From assembly GCF_004343035.1 (NCBI RefSeq), contig NZ_SMCQ01000001.1:307671-371670 (forward strand): a DNA stretch of 64,000 nucleotides, read 5' to 3'. The notes below the pieces were generated by a model. That model saw nothing but the letters and a program-made list of their open reading frames with translations. It was not told where the DNA came from and did not search any database. The translations under genes and the position numbers were made by a program. Shown in pieces: positions 48,582 to 58,133 of the stretch; positions within the stretch are counted from its first letter, which is position 1; every line of letters begins with the position of its first letter. Source of the stretch: Longibaculum muris. GTDB lineage: Bacteria; Bacillota_I; Bacilli_A; Erysipelotrichales; Coprobacillaceae.

Positions 48582-51500
48582 ATGGCAAACAGAATCAAAG
48601 GTATCACTGTTGAAATCGGTGGCGATACCACTAAACTTCAAACAGCTTTAAAGGGTGTAAATGGTCAGATTAAAAACACACAGTCTGCCCTTAGGGATGT
48701 AGAAAAACTTTTAAAGCTAGACCCTACAAACACAAACTTACTTACTCAAAAACAAAAGTTATTAACTCAGGCAATTGGTGATACAAAAGAAAAACTAGCT
48801 ACTTTGAAAGTTGCAGCCCAACAAGCAAATGAGCAACTTCAAAAAGGAGAAATCAGTCAGTCGCAATACGATGCACTGCAAAGAGAAATCATTGAAACTG
48901 AGGCAGAACTTAAAAAGCTAGAATCACAAGCTTCAAAGACAAATCAAACACTGACTAAAATCGGTGATGTGGGTACTAAGTTTGAAAATGCAGGAAACAG
49001 CATAACCAATGTTGGTAAAAAAGCATCTGTTGCTTCTGCTGCAGTAACCACTATGGGTGTGGCATCTGTAAAAACAGCTGCTGACTTTGAATCTTCAATG
49101 AGCCAAGTTCAAGCAACAATGGGTATTACCAAAGATTCCATGTCTGAAGTTAATGGGCAATCTGTCAATACGATGGACACATTAAATGATCTTGCTAAAA
49201 CAATGGGTGCTAAAACAGCTTATTCTGCAAGCGAATGCGCAGAGGCTTTAAACTACTTAGCACTTGCCGGATATGACACTCAACAGATGGTTGATACGCT
49301 TCCTACTGTTTTAAATTTGGCAGCAGCCGGTAATATTGATTTAGCTAGTGCATCTGATATGGTCACTGACGCAATGTCAGCTCTTGGAATGGAAGTATCT
49401 GATGCAGATAAGATGGTAGACCAGATGGCTAAAACTGCATCTACTACTAATACATCTGTCGGACAGTTAGGAGAAGGGATCCTTACTATTGGTGCAACTG
49501 CTAAAACAGTAAAAGGCGGCACTGCAGAATTAAATACTGCACTTGGAATTTTAGCTAACAATGGTATTAAAGGTGCTGAGGGTGGTACTCATCTTCGTAA
49601 CGTTATCTTATCGCTTCAAAATCCAACGGATAAAGCAACTTCCCTAATGAAATCTCTTGGTGTGGAGGTTTATGATAGTCAAGGTAATATGCGTAGCCTA
49701 AATGATATTTTAGGTGATTTAAATAAGAGTATGGATGGAATGACGGCTGCTGAAAAATCAAATATCATCAGTCAGATTTTCAATAAAACAGACCTTGCAT
49801 CTGTAAATGCACTGCTTGGAAATACCGGAGATACTTGGAGCAGCCTTCAAAAGAAGATAGAAGAAAGTGGTGGTGTTGCACAGAAGATGGCAGACACCCA
49901 GCTTGATAACCTTCATGGTCAACTTACTATTTTAAAGTCGGCAGTTGAGGGATTTGCAATCTCAATCGGTGAAGCACTTATGCCAATGATAAAAAGCATC
50001 GTTTCTAAAATTCAAGGCTTTGTAGATTGGCTAAATAACCTTGATGATGGAACAAGACAAGTGATAGTAAAGATAGGACTATTCGTTGCTGCTCTTGGTC
50101 CACTTCTTTTGATACTTGGAAGTGTGATTTCAAAAATCGGCGTAAGTATACAGACGTTTAGTAAGCTTGGACTTAAAATCAGTGAACTTGTAGCAAATGC
50201 CGGAGGTGTATCTGGTGTAATGGCAAAAGTAGGAACAGCTATTGGTGGAATATCTGCTCCTATGATTGCTGTGGTGGCGGTGATAGGAACATTGATCGCT
50301 GCATTTATTCATCTTTGGAAAACGAATGAAGAATTTAGAGATAACATTATCGCTATCTGGAATCGAATAAAAGAAATCTTTACTGGTTTTGCTCAAGGTA
50401 TTACTGATAGATTAAATGCTTTAGGGTTTGATTTTGAAAACTTCAAAGAAGTTGTATCTGCAATTTGGAATGGTTTATGTGAGTTTCTTGCGCCTGTGTT
50501 TGAGGGTGTTTTCTCTCAGATTGCCAATGCGCTAGAAGAAACTCTTGGAATTATTACAAGCATCTTAGATGTATTTATTGGTATTTTCACAGGCAATTGG
50601 TCACAGCTTTGGGAAGGAGTAAAAGGAATATTTAGTTCCGTTTGGGAATTTATCAAGAATACTTTTACAATTTGTATGAATACAATTCGAGGTATTGCTG
50701 ATGTCGTTCTAGGTTGGTTCGGTACGTCTTGGAATGAAATATGGATTGGGATTAAGGATTTCTTTGTTGGCATTTGGACAGGCATCTCTACTTTTTTTGT
50801 AAATCTTTGGGAAGGAATAAAAAATACTGTACAAACTGCCATTATGTTTATTGGTTCAATCCTTCAAGGAGCATTTGATATCATCACATTGCCATTTCGG
50901 TTCATTTGGGAGAATTGTAAAGAAATCGTCATCTCTGTGTGGGATACAATCAAATCCAAAGTAACCACAGCTATTGATGCAGTATCTAACACGATAACTA
51001 CAGTTTTAAATAGCATAAAAATGGTATTCACTACTATTTGGGAATCGATAAAAATTGTTGTTACTACCGTTCTTGATTCGATTAAATCCGTAATTACTAC
51101 CGCTTTTACTGCAATACAGACTTTTGCTACTACCGTTTGGAATGGAATCAAGACAGCTATCATTACACCGATTAATGCTGTAAAAACAACAGTAACAACT
51201 GTATTTAATTCTGTGAAGTCAATGATGTCGAGAGTATTTAATAGCATTAAAAGTACTGCAACATCAGTATGGAATGGGATAAAAACGGCAATAGTTACTC
51301 CAATTGAAAAAGCAAGAGATACGATTAAAGGAATCGTAGATAAAATCAAAGGGTTCTTCAGCAGTATGAAAATATCTCTTCCGCATATTAAATTGCCACA
51401 TTTCAAAGTTTCAGGAAAGCTATCTATTATGCCACCATCAGTTCCAAAGCTATCGATTGATTGGTACAAGGAAGGTGGTATTATGACTCGTCCTACAATC

Positions 51501-51767
51501 TTTGGAATGAACGGTTCTTCCCTTATGGCAGGAGGAGAAGCCGGTGCAGAGGCAATTCTTCCTCTTTCTGGTTTCTATAAACAGTTAGAGTCTATGATTT
51601 CAAGTCACCTTAATACAGGCGTGATGGAAAAGTATCTATCAATTATTGCAGATAACAGTAGTAAAGGAATCTATCTTGAAGATGGAACTTTGGTTGGTCA
51701 TTTACTTCCTGCTCTTGATGAGGGACTTGGTAATAAACAAAAACTCACAAGGAGGCTTTCATTATGA
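48582..51767 (+). CDS. Tape measure protein
   Basis: The 1061-aa protein sets tail length. The N-terminal part is coiled coil (about 1-130). A conserved TMP core follows (FESSMSQVQATMGITKDSMS, AKTAYSASECAEALNYLALA, GTHLRNVILSLQNPTDKATS). After it come hydrophobic segments (about 490-590), then degenerate 11-residue-type repeats rich in I, T, V and W (TTVWNGIKTAI, TSVWNGIKTAI; about 700-920). ATG 48582 follows AAGGAGG; an upstream start would run through the hairpin. Confidence 0.92.
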   Translation: MANRIKGITVEIGGDTTKLQTALKGVNGQIKNTQSALRDVEKLLKLDPTNTNLLTQKQKLLTQAIGDTKEKLATLKVAAQQANEQLQKGEISQSQYDALQREIIETEAELKKLESQASKTNQTLTKIGDVGTKFENAGNSITNVGKKASVASAAVTTMGVASVKTAADFESSMSQVQATMGITKDSMSEVNGQSVNTMDTLNDLAKTMGAKTAYSASECAEALNYLALAGYDTQQMVDTLPTVLNLAAAGNIDLASASDMVTDAMSALGMEVSDADKMVDQMAKTASTTNTSVGQLGEGILTIGATAKTVKGGTAELNTALGILANNGIKGAEGGTHLRNVILSLQNPTDKATSLMKSLGVEVYDSQGNMRSLNDILGDLNKSMDGMTAAEKSNIISQIFNKTDLASVNALLGNTGDTWSSLQKKIEESGGVAQKMADTQLDNLHGQLTILKSAVEGFAISIGEALMPMIKSIVSKIQGFVDWLNNLDDGTRQVIVKIGLFVAALGPLLLILGSVISKIGVSIQTFSKLGLKISELVANAGGVSGVMAKVGTAIGGISAPMIAVVAVIGTLIAAFIHLWKTNEEFRDNIIAIWNRIKEIFTGFAQGITDRLNALGFDFENFKEVVSAIWNGLCEFLAPVFEGVFSQIANALEETLGIITSILDVFIGIFTGNWSQLWEGVKGIFSSVWEFIKNTFTICMNTIRGIADVVLGWFGTSWNEIWIGIKDFFVGIWTGISTFFVNLWEGIKNTVQTAIMFIGSILQGAFDIITLPFRFIWENCKEIVISVWDTIKSKVTTAIDAVSNTITTVLNSIKMVFTTIWESIKIVVTTVLDSIKSVITTAFTAIQTFATTVWNGIKTAIITPINAVKTTVTTVFNSVKSMMSRVFNSIKSTATSVWNGIKTAIVTPIEKARDTIKGIVDKIKGFFSSMKISLPHIKLPHFKVSGKLSIMPPSVPKLSIDWYKEGGIMTRPTIFGMNGSSLMAGGEAGAEAILPLSGFYKQLESMISSHLNTGVMEKYLSIIADNSSKGIYLEDGTLVGHLLPALDEGLGNKQKLTRRLSL

Positions 51768-52414
51768 TACCGGATATTTATATTAATGATATATCTGTAA
51801 TTAGTATGGGTTGGATAAGAGAAAAAATAGAATTTCCCATTCCAAAAGCACAAACAGAAACTGTCATCGTACCTGGTAGAAATTCTCCAATTAGATTTAA
51901 TGAAGCTCTTGGTTCTGTATCGTTTGAACCGAGAGCTTTTACTATTATTTTATCTATGCTAGGAACTAGAAAAAACTTTGATAGCGAAGTGTTATTAATG
52001 GCTAATAAATATAATGGTAAACTCTGTCGCATTAAAACCAGTGAAGAGCCGAATCTTTACTGCATTGGGACGTTGAACCTTAATTCATCGTATGAACCAT
52101 TAATTTCTAAAGGACAGCTTGTAATTGAATGTATGGATGGTGATAGCTACCGATATCATGCAGAACCTACTGAAGTAATACAAACAGGGAATGGAACGAT
52201 AAATCTTAAAAATGATTTTATGCCGGTAGTTCCAACTATCATCACTACATCAGAAACAGTATTGAAATGGAAGGTTGGAGAAGATAGCTTTCATAAAACA
52301 TTAAGTTCTGGCACTTGGGTGATTCCGGAATTTGAACTACATTATGGAAGCAACTCCATTTCTATTGAAACCACAGGAACAGTTAGTTTCTCATACAGGG
52401 AGGGCTGTCTATGA
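51764..52414 (+). CDS. Distal tail protein (Dit-like)
   Basis: The 216-aa protein (PDIYINDISVISMGWIREKI, IVPGRNSPIRFNEALG, IECMDGDSYRYHAEPTEV) matches the SPP1 Dit/phage tail family that forms the hub between tube and tip. It overlaps the tape measure stop and the next start by 4 bp each (ATGA type), so the tail tip genes are coupled. Confidence 0.85.
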   Translation: MIPDIYINDISVISMGWIREKIEFPIPKAQTETVIVPGRNSPIRFNEALGSVSFEPRAFTIILSMLGTRKNFDSEVLLMANKYNGKLCRIKTSEEPNLYCIGTLNLNSSYEPLISKGQLVIECMDGDSYRYHAEPTEVIQTGNGTINLKNDFMPVVPTIITTSETVLKWKVGEDSFHKTLSSGTWVIPEFELHYGSNSISIETTGTVSFSYREGCL

Positions 52415-54102
52415 GTGATTTTAAAGTATATGTCGATGGAAATATCTTTTATCATCCTAATTTATCCAAACTTGCTATTTTGGAGGCACAGATAAAAGAA
52501 GATGCAGAAAATATCGACTCATTCACATTATCAGCACCATTTAATCATCCTTATTTAAATTTGGTAAAACCTATGTCATCGGTTATTACTTGTAAATACG
52601 GAAGTGAAACTATTTTTGAAGGGCGAGCACTTGATGATGGCAGTGATTTTCATAATTCACATACTTGGGTATGTGAGGGTACTCTTTCTTATTTGAATGA
52701 CACTGTTCAACCACCTTTTGAATACAAGGGAACACTCAAAGGATTACTAGAATATTTTATTTCTGCTCATAACAAAAATGTAGAAGATAAAAAGAAATTT
52801 ACTGTTGGAACAGTAACTGTAGAAGATAATAACGATTATATTTCTTATTCAAATTCTGAGTTCTCAGTAACTCTAGATGCCATTAAAAAGAAACTGATTG
52901 ATACTCATGGTGGATATCTAAAAGTTCGTTATACCGAAAATGGTAAATTTTTAGATTACCTTGATGATTTTAAAACAAAGTCATTACAAAAAGTAGAATA
53001 TGGAAAAAATCTGCTTGATGTGGAAATAACAAGAGATCATATGCAACGAGTCAGTGCTTTGATTCCACTTGGTGCAAGAAAGAAAATCATTGATGAAGAA
53101 GGAGTAGAAACTGAATCGAATGAGAGAGTTGATATTACAGGAGTCAACGAAGGTAAGAACTATATCTATGACGAAGATACAGTAAATGAAATCGGATGGA
53201 TTTGGGCATCGGAAGTTTGGGAGAATGTAACAGTTCCAGGTAATCTTTTAAGTAAAGCTAGGACTAGACTTTCTAATTTAATTCAAGGAATTACTAGCAT
53301 TAAGCTAACTATTGTGGACGAATCAGAAACGGGAGCCAATATTGGAAGTATCCATGCTGGGATGTATGTCGAGTGTGTTTCAAATCCACATGGAATTAAT
53401 GGAACATACCTTTGTTTATCAAGAACAAGGGATTATTTAAAGCCATCCGGTAATACAATCACCATTGGTGCTAGTGGAGTAACGCTTTCTGACATTGCTG
53501 TAAAAAATGATAAAAACCTATCTGCTCTTGAAGATGAATTTTTCTCTAAAACTGAAAAATTGGATTCAATTAACGATAAGCTGACTGAGTTTGATGGAAC
53601 AGTTCAAGATGTAGGTGCTTTGAAAGAACAAATTCATAGCTGTTTTTCTGAGATAACCAAGACTTCTAATCAGATATTAAGTATCGTTCATGATACCTAT
53701 ATTGATAAGACAGAGCTTGAAAGTATTCAAAAAGATTTCCAAACAAGTATCACTCAAAACAGTACGGAAATCAGAATGGATTTTACTGCTGTTACTGATG
53801 AGATTAAAAACAATGTGGCAATGAACCAACAGTTATTGGAAGAGTATATTCGTTTCAAAGGAGCACTGATTGAGCTTGGAAGAATTGGTAATGCGTTCAC
53901 TGCTGAACTATCTAATGAGGAACTTGCCTTTAAGGAAAATGGGCAAAAAATAGCCTATATCTCAAATAACAGCTTAGTTATCACCAATGCAGAAATAAGA
54001 AACAAATTATCTTTAGGAAATGAATCAAGGGGATGGTTTGATTTTATTCCAAGAACATCAGGAAATCTTTCTGTAGTGTGGAGAAATTCGGAAACAAGAT
54101 AG
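52411..54102 (+). CDS. Tail-associated endopeptidase-like tip protein (Tal)
   Basis: The 563-aa protein resembles the prophage endopeptidase tail family: FEGRALDDGSDFHNSHTWVC, GTLSYLNDTVQPPFEYKG, KLIDTHGGYLKVRYTENGKF and VEITRDHMQRVSALIPLGAR. The C-terminal third is coiled coil followed by NSLVITNAEIRNKLSLGNES, as in proteins that trimerise at the tip. It has no separate lytic domain. Confidence 0.87.
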   Translation: MSDFKVYVDGNIFYHPNLSKLAILEAQIKEDAENIDSFTLSAPFNHPYLNLVKPMSSVITCKYGSETIFEGRALDDGSDFHNSHTWVCEGTLSYLNDTVQPPFEYKGTLKGLLEYFISAHNKNVEDKKKFTVGTVTVEDNNDYISYSNSEFSVTLDAIKKKLIDTHGGYLKVRYTENGKFLDYLDDFKTKSLQKVEYGKNLLDVEITRDHMQRVSALIPLGARKKIIDEEGVETESNERVDITGVNEGKNYIYDEDTVNEIGWIWASEVWENVTVPGNLLSKARTRLSNLIQGITSIKLTIVDESETGANIGSIHAGMYVECVSNPHGINGTYLCLSRTRDYLKPSGNTITIGASGVTLSDIAVKNDKNLSALEDEFFSKTEKLDSINDKLTEFDGTVQDVGALKEQIHSCFSEITKTSNQILSIVHDTYIDKTELESIQKDFQTSITQNSTEIRMDFTAVTDEIKNNVAMNQQLLEEYIRFKGALIELGRIGNAFTAELSNEELAFKENGQKIAYISNNSLVITNAEIRNKLSLGNESRGWFDFIPRTSGNLSVVWRNSETR

Positions 54103-54112
54103 GAGGTAATGT

Positions 54113-55957
54113 ATGGCATCATCAGGAAGTATAACAACAAATGAAAAAGAAGGCAGATCCATTACTCTTTCATGGTCGCAAACTAGTCAAAGCGTTGCAA
54201 ATAACACCACTACGATTGCTTGGACTTTAAAAGGATCTGGTTCTGCCGGTGGTGGAAGTTGGGTAATGTCGGGTGCTTTTAAAGCGGTTATTAATGGTAA
54301 AACAGTATACTCAAGCGACACACGAATTCAACTTAAAAAGGACCAAGTTATTGCATCTGGAAGTACAACAATCACGCACAACGCTGACGGAACTAAATCA
54401 TTCAGTTTGAGTTGTGAAGCCGGTGTTTATACATATGCGGTAAGTGTAAGAGCTAGTGGAACACATACTTTAAATACAATACCAAGAGCCTCGTCAATAT
54501 CAATGGCAAGCAGCACGATGGGAAGTGCATCTACTATTAGTATTTCTCGTGCATCAAGTTCTTTTACTCACACTTTGACTTATGCTTTTGGAAATGCTAA
54601 AGGTACGATTGTTTCAAAGACAACTGCTACTTCTGTATCTTGGACGCCGCCGCTTACACTTGCTCAGCAAATACCAAGTTCTATTTCTGGCAAAGTGACA
54701 ATTACTTGTACAACTTATAGTGGAAGTACAAGCGTTGGTTCAAAAAGCATTACAGTATCACTTAAAATACCGGATTCAATGAAACCTAGTCTATCCAGTG
54801 TTACAGCTACTCGAGTTGATGGAGATGTTCCATCTAGCTGGGGCATCTATGTGCAAGGAAAATCAAAAGTAACACTTACAATTAATGGTGCAACGGGCAT
54901 TCAAGGTTCAACAATTAGTTCATATAGTATTAGTGGAGGTGGATTTAGTTCTACCTCTTCTTCTTTTACCACAGGTTTTTTAAATACTACTGGAACAATA
55001 ACCTTTACCGCTAAAGTTACTGACTCAAGAGGTAGAGTATCGGATGCAAAGACGATTTCAATAACAGTAATTGCTTATAGTCCACCTGTTATATCTTCTT
55101 ATTCATCGCAAAGGTGTAATAGTGCAGGTGTACTTTTGGATGATGGAACTTATGTAAAAGGATTAGTATCATTTAGTTATTCTTCTTGTAGTAGCAAGAA
55201 TACAATAACTACTTCAGTGTATTACAAAAAATCAACAGAGAGTTCTTGGATTAATGCAAATAAGGTTTTTTCGAGTGGATCATCATTTGTATTTGGCGGA
55301 AGTATTTCATCTGAGTATTCTTACGATATTAAGTACACAATATCGGATGCTTTTATTTCAGTATCAATAACAGATACTATTTCAACTGCATCTGTACTTA
55401 TGGATTATAAAGCGGGTGGTAAAGGAATCGCCATTGGAAAGGTTGCCGAGTATGATAATACTTTTGAAATTTCTGAAAAATGGGATTTTAGAGTTCGTGG
55501 CAAAAAAATAATTGATTATATTTATCCGATAGGGAGTATTTATCTATCAGTTAATTCAACAAATCCTACTACTTTGTTTGGTGGTACTTGGGTACAGTTA
55601 AAGGATAGATTTTTACTTGGTGCTGGAAACACTTATGGAAATGGTGCTATTGGTGGAGAAACGACAGTTACACTTTCAACTGCTCAGTTACCTTCGCATA
55701 CTCATTCAATATCAGGAACAACATCAAGTGAAGGAAATCATAGACACAATGTTGTTGCTAATTTTTCTAATGGATCAGGTTCAGATAGTGCATATACATA
55801 TCATGAGAATAGATCAGCAACTACAACTCGTTATACAAGTTATGCAGGAACACATACCCATTCAATAAACGGGACTGCTCAAGCTACTGGCTCAGGTTCA
55901 GCGCATAACAATATGCCACCATATTTAGTAGTTTATATGTGGAAAAGAACAAATTAA
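54113..55957 (+). CDS. DUF859-type tail fibre with receptor-binding head
   Basis: The 614-aa protein is Ser/Thr/Gly-rich and beta-structured for about 430 residues, as in DUF859 siphovirus proteins. It then has a baseplate-wedge-like block (IDYIYPIGSIYLSVNSTNPT, TLFGGTWVQLKDRFLLGAG). A His-rich tip (LPSHTHSISGTTSS, GTHTHSINGT) has H-x-H pairs like metal-binding fibre trimers. It ends PPYLVVYMWKRTN. It is the likely host-range determinant. GGAGGTAATGT precedes the ATG. Confidence 0.85.
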   Translation: MASSGSITTNEKEGRSITLSWSQTSQSVANNTTTIAWTLKGSGSAGGGSWVMSGAFKAVINGKTVYSSDTRIQLKKDQVIASGSTTITHNADGTKSFSLSCEAGVYTYAVSVRASGTHTLNTIPRASSISMASSTMGSASTISISRASSSFTHTLTYAFGNAKGTIVSKTTATSVSWTPPLTLAQQIPSSISGKVTITCTTYSGSTSVGSKSITVSLKIPDSMKPSLSSVTATRVDGDVPSSWGIYVQGKSKVTLTINGATGIQGSTISSYSISGGGFSSTSSSFTTGFLNTTGTITFTAKVTDSRGRVSDAKTISITVIAYSPPVISSYSSQRCNSAGVLLDDGTYVKGLVSFSYSSCSSKNTITTSVYYKKSTESSWINANKVFSSGSSFVFGGSISSEYSYDIKYTISDAFISVSITDTISTASVLMDYKAGGKGIAIGKVAEYDNTFEISEKWDFRVRGKKIIDYIYPIGSIYLSVNSTNPTTLFGGTWVQLKDRFLLGAGNTYGNGAIGGETTVTLSTAQLPSHTHSISGTTSSEGNHRHNVVANFSNGSGSDSAYTYHENRSATTTRYTSYAGTHTHSINGTAQATGSGSAHNNMPPYLVVYMWKRTN

Positions 55958-55971
55958 TAAAGTTATATAAG

Positions 55972-56001
55972 GCGATTGTCCAATAAGGATGGTCGCTTTT
56001 T
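55972..56001 (+). terminator. Hairpin and U-tract before the holin gene
   Basis: GCGATTGTCC (55972-55981) pairs over 10 bp including G-U with GGATGGTCGC (55987-55996) around AATAA, followed by TTTTTC. The holin ribosome binding site is about 25 bp further. Confidence 0.7.
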
Positions 56002-56037
56002 CTATATCAAAAATTCTTGAAAAGGAGGAACAAATTT

Positions 56038-56448
56038 ATGAAGGAATTTTGGAATGTAATTCAACTTGTATTTACAGGAATTGGAGGATGGCTTGGGTAT
56101 TTTCTAGGTGGGTGCGATGGTTTGGTTTTCGCACTTTTATTATTTGTAGTCATCGATTACATCACTGGAGTGATGTGTGCAGTAGCCGATAAGAAATTAT
56201 CTAGTGCTGTCGGATTTAAGGGCATCTGCAGAAAGGTGCTTATTTTCTTACTTGTCGGAATTGCAAACATTCTTGATGTAGAGGTTATCGGTACGGGCAG
56301 TGTTCTTAGGACAGCTGTTATCTTCTTCTACATTTCAAATGAAGGTGTGAGCCTTCTTGAAAATGCAGGTCACTTGGGACTTCCAATTCCAGTAAAAATC
56401 AAAGCAGTTTTAGAACAGCTCCATGATAGAGCAGAAAGTGAGGAATAA
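56038..56448 (+). CDS. Phage holin (TcdE/phi-type toxin secretion family)
   Basis: The 136-aa membrane protein has about four hydrophobic segments (GGWLGYFLGGCDGLVFALLL, FVVIDYITGVMCAV, FKGICRKVLIFLLVGIANIL) and a polar C-terminus. The DYxTG block is diagnostic of this holin family. It forms the lesions that release the endolysin. ATG 56038 follows AAGGAGG. Confidence 0.92.
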   Translation: MKEFWNVIQLVFTGIGGWLGYFLGGCDGLVFALLLFVVIDYITGVMCAVADKKLSSAVGFKGICRKVLIFLLVGIANILDVEVIGTGSVLRTAVIFFYISNEGVSLLENAGHLGLPIPVKIKAVLEQLHDRAESEE

Positions 56449-56451
56449 TTT

Positions 56452-57441
56452 ATGTCAAATAGCAATTTAGTATCTTTTACAAGACTTAGTCCTAATCATT
56501 CAGGAAGAAGAACTCACGCCATTGATCGTATTACACCGCACTGTGTGGTAGGTCAATGCAGCGTTGAAACTTTAGGTAATATCTTTGCTCCTACATCAAG
56601 AGAAGCAAGCTGTAACTATGGAATTGGTGTTGACGGAAGAATTGGAATGTATGTAGAAGAAAAGAATCGTTCCTGGTGTTCTTCTTCAAATTCAAATGAC
56701 CAAAGAGCAGTAACAATCGAATGTGCATCAGATACAAAACATCCTTATTGGATGAATGATAAAGTCTATTCTACCCTTATTAAACTTTGTGTCGATATCT
56801 GTAGGAGAAATGGAAAGAAGAAGCTTCTTTGGTTTGGTGATAAGAATAAGTCGCTGAATTATTCACCAAAGTCAGATGAAATGGTACTTACTGTACACAA
56901 ATGGTTTGCCAGCAAATCCTGTCCTGGTGATTGGCTTTATTCCAGACTTGGTGACCTTGCCAAACAAGTAACAGCAGAGCTAGGTGGTTCTTCTGTTGCA
57001 CCAAGTAAAGGTTTATACAGAGTCAGAAAATCTTGGTCCGATTCTAAATCGCAAGTAGGTGCTTTTAGTGTTTTAGAAAATGCGAAAAGATGTGCTGATT
57101 CCCACAAAGGATACAGTGTATTTGATGAACGAGGTATTTTGGTCTACCCTAGAACAAATAAAAAATCTATTGATGAACTTGCAAGAGAAGTTATCAAAGG
57201 TTTATGGGGTAATGGATTTGACAGAAAAAACAGATTGACTTCTGCAGGTTATAATTATGATGCTGTTCAAAACAGAGTTAATGAATTGTTATATGGTTCA
57301 ACAAAGAAATCTATTGATACAATTGCCAGAGAAGTAATTCGTGGTGATTGGGGAAATGGAACGGATAGGAAGAAACGATTAATCGCAGCTGGATATGACT
57401 ATAATGCAGTCCAAAGACGAGTAAATGAAATATTGAGTTAG
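56452..57441 (+). CDS. Endolysin: N-acetylmuramoyl-L-alanine amidase with two CW_7-like repeats
   Basis: The 329-aa enzyme has an amidase_2/PGRP-type domain (IDRITPHCVVGQCS, NYGIGVDGRIGMYVEEKNRS, about 15-180) with zinc ligands including His in TPHCVV and in VHKWFASKSC. A linker and two C-terminal repeats follow (ELAREVIKGLWGNGFDRKNR, about 236-275; TIAREVIRGDWGNGTDRKKR, about 285-329) that match the CW_7 cell-wall-binding repeat. It lies 3 bp after the holin gene. Confidence 0.92.
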   Translation: MSNSNLVSFTRLSPNHSGRRTHAIDRITPHCVVGQCSVETLGNIFAPTSREASCNYGIGVDGRIGMYVEEKNRSWCSSSNSNDQRAVTIECASDTKHPYWMNDKVYSTLIKLCVDICRRNGKKKLLWFGDKNKSLNYSPKSDEMVLTVHKWFASKSCPGDWLYSRLGDLAKQVTAELGGSSVAPSKGLYRVRKSWSDSKSQVGAFSVLENAKRCADSHKGYSVFDERGILVYPRTNKKSIDELAREVIKGLWGNGFDRKNRLTSAGYNYDAVQNRVNELLYGSTKKSIDTIAREVIRGDWGNGTDRKKRLIAAGYDYNAVQRRVNEILS

Positions 57442-57449
57442 TGTGTATG

Positions 57450-57487
57450 CCCGTAGGAGATTTTGTTCTCTTACGGGTCTTTTTTTG
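57450..57487 (+). terminator. Late operon terminator
   Basis: CCCGTA (57450-57455) pairs with TACGGG (57472-57477), with inner GAG/CTC pairing, followed by a long T-run. It follows the lysis genes. Confidence 0.9.
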
Positions 57488-57492
57488 TTTTA

Positions 57493-57529
57493 GGGGTAAA
57501 AATCGAGATGTTTTCTTTGCCTGTTACTT
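57493..57529 (+). promoter_or_regulatory. Repeated phage motif, copy 3
   Basis: GGGGTAAAA (57493-57501), 10 bases, TTTCTTTGCCTGTTACTT (57512-57529), directly before AGGAGG of the next gene. Unlike copies 1 and 2, no masking hairpin is visible. Confidence 0.7.
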
Positions 57530-57546
57530 AGGAGGTGTTTTTACTT

Positions 57547-57957
57547 ATGAACGATATTCAAAAAACACAAATTACTTCTATGAGGGCAAAGGGAGCAGGA
57601 TATAAGTCCATAGCAAAAGAATTAGGTATTTCTGAAAATACCATCAAATCGTATTGCAGAAGAAATAATCTAACTAGTACTGATGAAATAAAGGTGATTA
57701 AGGATAACAAGGTATTTTGTAAAAATTGCGGTGTAGTAGTTAGTCAAAATGACAAAAGAAAAATGAAACAGTTTTGTTCAGATAAATGTAGAATGGCATG
57801 GTGGAATTCTCATAGAGATAGGGTTAAACATAAAAAAGTAACAGTTAAAGCATGTCCATATTGCCATAAAGAGTTCGAGGTTTATGGAAATTCAGATAAG
57901 AAATATTGTTCTCATGATTGCTATGTTGCCGACAGATTTGGAGGTGGCAGGCGATGA
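57547..57957 (+). CDS. HTH plus double zinc-ribbon regulator
   Basis: The 136-aa protein has an N-terminal sigma region 4-like HTH (MRAKGAGYKSIAKELGISEN). Two zinc-binding modules follow: CKNCGVVV...FCSDKC and CPYCHKEFEV...YCSHDC. Similar small proteins accompany serine recombinases in Bacillota elements and are labelled sigma-70-like. A role as recombination directionality factor or regulator is inferred from position. ATG 57547 follows AGGAGG. Confidence 0.75.
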   Translation: MNDIQKTQITSMRAKGAGYKSIAKELGISENTIKSYCRRNNLTSTDEIKVIKDNKVFCKNCGVVVSQNDKRKMKQFCSDKCRMAWWNSHRDRVKHKKVTVKACPYCHKEFEVYGNSDKKYCSHDCYVADRFGGGRR

Positions 57958-58133
57958 GTAAAGAAGAACTTAACAGTGAAAAACTCTATCTTGCCACTAT
58001 GAGTATGGTAAAGAAAATGCTTGATGATGGGATTGTATCAAAAGAGGAATACATCATAATTGATACAAAAATGAAAGAAAAATACGGACCAACTTTTGCT
58101 ACATTATTTGCCGATATAGACTTGATAAATTAA
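57954..58133 (+). CDS. Small SHOCT-like protein
   Basis: The 59-aa helical protein (LATMSMVKKMLDDGIVSKEE, then YIIIDTKMKEKYGPTFATLF) resembles the short SHOCT domain. ATG 57954 follows GGAGGTGGCAGG and overlaps the preceding stop by 4 bp. Its 3' end contains the -35 box of the recombinase promoter. Such genes regularly precede paired serine recombinases. Confidence 0.75.
   Translation: MSKEELNSEKLYLATMSMVKKMLDDGIVSKEEYIIIDTKMKEKYGPTFATLFADIDLIN

Noticed and set aside
51000-51330. Regular repeats resembling a CRISPR array
   Set aside because: The repeats are degenerate codon-level repeats of the tape measure protein; there are no constant repeats with unique spacers and no cas genes.
50864-51469. 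Long reverse-strand open frame of about 200 codons
   Set aside because: It is antisense to the repeat-rich part of the tape measure gene. Its I/V/T-rich composition mirrors the repeats, and it has no ribosome site of its own in an operon context.
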